A stretch of 64,000 nucleotides of DNA, taken from NCBI GenBank assembly GCA_041552055.1, contig JBFELO010000004.1, positions 1-64,000 of the forward strand, given 5' to 3'. A program made the position numbers and the translations under genes. The stretch is from JBFELO01 sp041552055. Its GTDB lineage: Bacteria; Acidobacteriota; Thermoanaerobaculia; Thermoanaerobaculales; Sulfomarinibacteraceae. The notes beneath the pieces were generated by a model. The model made no database searches. It had not been told where the DNA came from and saw only the letters and a program-made list of their open reading frames with translations. This document shows, in pieces, positions 62,719 to 64,000 of this stretch (the stretch's first letter is position 1; each line of letters opens with the position of its first letter).

Positions 62719-63714
62719 TCACTCCTTGTCCAGGGGGTAACCGGCGGCCACGAGTTTGTCGTGGAACTCCTCTTCCCACTCGGGGTAGGTGTGCACGTTG
62801 ACATGCGGGTTCCACGGATTGACGTGACGTTTCGTCCGGTTGCTGTTCGCGAGGTTCCGGGTCGGGCTCAGAAACACCCCCGGCATGTGGAGCAACTTCG
62901 AAAACGGGAAGTAGACCAACAACACGCTCACCAACGACACGTGGACGAAGTACATCAGCCCGACACCGGCGGGGACCACGGGTTGGAGCGACGTCCACCC
63001 CGCAATCGCCGCCTTCACCTGGACGATGTCCACCTTCGCGATGTGTCGCATCCAGATACCCGAGAGGCCGATACCGATCAGGAGATAGAGGGCGAAGTAG
63101 TCGGAGGGCAGCGAGATGAAGCGGACCTTGGCGTCCGCCAGTCGACGGAGCAGCAAGTAGCCGCCCGCGACGACGAACAACACCGTCGTGCCGTAGATCA
63201 CCGGTACTCCGACCTGGAAGAACCCGTCCACCAGCTGCAGCTTCTCGACCCACTGCGGAACCGGCTCGACGAAGAATCGGAAGTGGCGCAGGACGACGAC
63301 CAACATCGCCCAGTGAAACGCCATCGCGGCGGCCCACAGATACTTCGTGTCGAGGTAGTTCACCTTTTGCTTGTCCGGCAGGACTTCGACGACGTGGTTC
63401 CGGAACAACGATCGGAAGAACAACACCTCGAGCAGCAGTCGGCCGATCACGCCGAGCGCGCCGCTCGGGTTGTCCAGCTCCTCGTTCTTGACCCAGGGCA
63501 ACGACTTTTCTTGGCCGCAGGTGGTGGGGATGCGGAACGGGACCGGCGCCCGTGCCCATCTCACCACCCGGTAGAGGATGCCCGCCAGAAAGACCGCGAA
63601 TGCGATCCCAGGCACGACCACCCCGACGAGAAAGCGCAGGTCGCCGACACCCACCGCGAACAGTGCCGCGAGCACCAGACCGACGACCGCGATGAGCGAT
63701 ATCAGTGCACCCAT
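62719..63714 (-). CDS. dsrM: DsrM, cytochrome b-type membrane subunit of DsrMKJOP
   Basis: A 331-residue NarI-like protein with about five to six transmembrane helices and candidate haem b His ligands in AAAMAFHWAMLVVVLRHFRF, IWMRHIAKVD and MYFVHVSLVSVLLVYFPFSKLLHMPG. The N-terminal hydrophobic segment and the C-terminal SPTRNLANSNRTKRHVNPWNP are typical of DsrM. It oxidises or reduces quinol and relays electrons to DsrK. It lies 18 bases after the RsbRD_N-like gene. Confidence 0.95.
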   Translation of the reverse strand: MGALISLIAVVGLVLAALFAVGVGDLRFLVGVVVPGIAFAVFLAGILYRVVRWARAPVPFRIPTTCGQEKSLPWVKNEELDNPSGALGVIGRLLLEVLFFRSLFRNHVVEVLPDKQKVNYLDTKYLWAAAMAFHWAMLVVVLRHFRFFVEPVPQWVEKLQLVDGFFQVGVPVIYGTTVLFVVAGGYLLLRRLADAKVRFISLPSDYFALYLLIGIGLSGIWMRHIAKVDIVQVKAAIAGWTSLQPVVPAGVGLMYFVHVSLVSVLLVYFPFSKLLHMPGVFLSPTRNLANSNRTKRHVNPWNPHVNVHTYPEWEEEFHDKLVAAGYPLDKE

Positions 63715-63732
63715 AGAGATGCGACCTCCTTC

Positions 63733-64000
63733 CTAGTGAGGTTCGGCAGACTCGGGGCCGCCGACCTCGTCCCGCCTTGCGCGCCATTCGTTCAGGCGCT
63801 CCATCATCTTGAGCGAACGGTTCCGAACGTCTTTGACTCGAATGTCGAAGATCTCCTCCCGGCACCGCGAGTACACGTCGAGAGCCGCGAGCAGTACGCC
63901 GTCGATCCGGTCGTCCAGTGCCGCCAACTCGGCCCCACACTCGAGACCGTCGGAGGCAACCCGCGCGCGGATCACTCTTTTCAGTTCGACCAGGAACGCG
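63733..64000 (-). CDS. RsbRD_N-like protein encoded upstream of dsrM (5' end cut by window edge)
   Basis: The open frame reaches the window end; an internal GTG at 63975 is not taken as the start because the frame continues with AFLVELKR. The visible C-terminal about 88 residues contain FLVELKRVIRAR, ELAALDDRIDGVLLAALDVY and SRCREEIFDIRVKDVRNRSL, which closely follow the C-terminus of RsbRD N-terminal-domain proteins found next to dsrM in sulfate reducers. Its role is unknown; a sensory or partner-binding helical domain is likely. It heads or lies within the dsrMKJOP operon. Confidence 0.75.
   Translation of the reverse strand, partial: AFLVELKRVIRARVASDGLECGAELAALDDRIDGVLLAALDVYSRCREEIFDIRVKDVRNRSLKMMERLNEWRARRDEVGGPESAEPH

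Overview
The window is a gene-dense, high-GC bacterial chromosome segment with about 58 protein-coding genes. I saw no rRNA, tRNA, CRISPR array, phage or intact insertion sequence. Its content fits a sulfur-metabolising Acidobacteriota lineage, probably Thermoanaerobaculia-like. It has a complete dsrMKJOP operon, large Ser/Thr kinases fused to TPR regions, exosortase H with its partner protein, outer-membrane porins and a diderm envelope. The phylum call is inference from gene content. Desulfobacterota or another high-GC sulfate reducer cannot be excluded without a marker-gene tree.

Layout. 0-6.5 kb: two porins, a DUF502 membrane protein, a SYLF lipoprotein and an alpha/beta-hydrolase lipoprotein. 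6.6-16.7 kb: a giant MscS-type channel, etfBA behind a palindromic operator, a ClC channel with CBS domains, fabF-acpP, and a divergent HTH-EIIA fusion protein. 17-25.3 kb: a small P-loop NTPase, an amidohydrolase, peptide deformylase, a DnaJ with half the usual zinc motifs, and an overlapping kinase-xrtH-partner operon. 25.4-36.3 kb, minus strand: an FHA regulator with a degenerate AAA+ core, then a ten-gene chain whose genes overlap or nearly touch. This chain starts at a DtxR-type operator and runs dtxR, metal-binding lipoprotein, outer-membrane protein, ABC ATPase, two permeases, ribH, nusB, transglutaminase and DUF4388 protein.

36.7-50.4 kb: a diiron beta-lactamase-fold protein, a kinase-TPR protein, a small overlapping gene pair with a DUF5674 member, an M20 amidohydrolase, pterin dehydratase, cytochrome c, a cyclic-nucleotide-domain/aspartase fusion, an HD-GYP response regulator and rfbACB. 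50.8-64 kb, minus strand: a porin with a clear promoter, an NtrC-type two-component system, a fused siroheme synthase, an SRPBCC protein, and the dsr operon. The operon begins with an RsbRD_N-like gene cut by the window edge and ends at a strong intrinsic terminator. Siroheme synthase would supply the cofactor of DsrAB, while DsrMKJOP links the quinone pool and periplasm to cytoplasmic sulfite reduction. dsrAB and dsrC are not in this window.

The most unusual feature is the intergenic DNA. Spacers hold short-period (6-8 base, mainly 7-base) degenerate tandem repeats bounded by C-rich/G-rich tracts. Three spacers share a composite unit of about 350 bp with inverted heptad ends around a conserved mini-ORF; one copy encodes an intact 35-residue peptide behind a strong Shine-Dalgarno sequence. 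Other spacers hold large imperfect palindromes.
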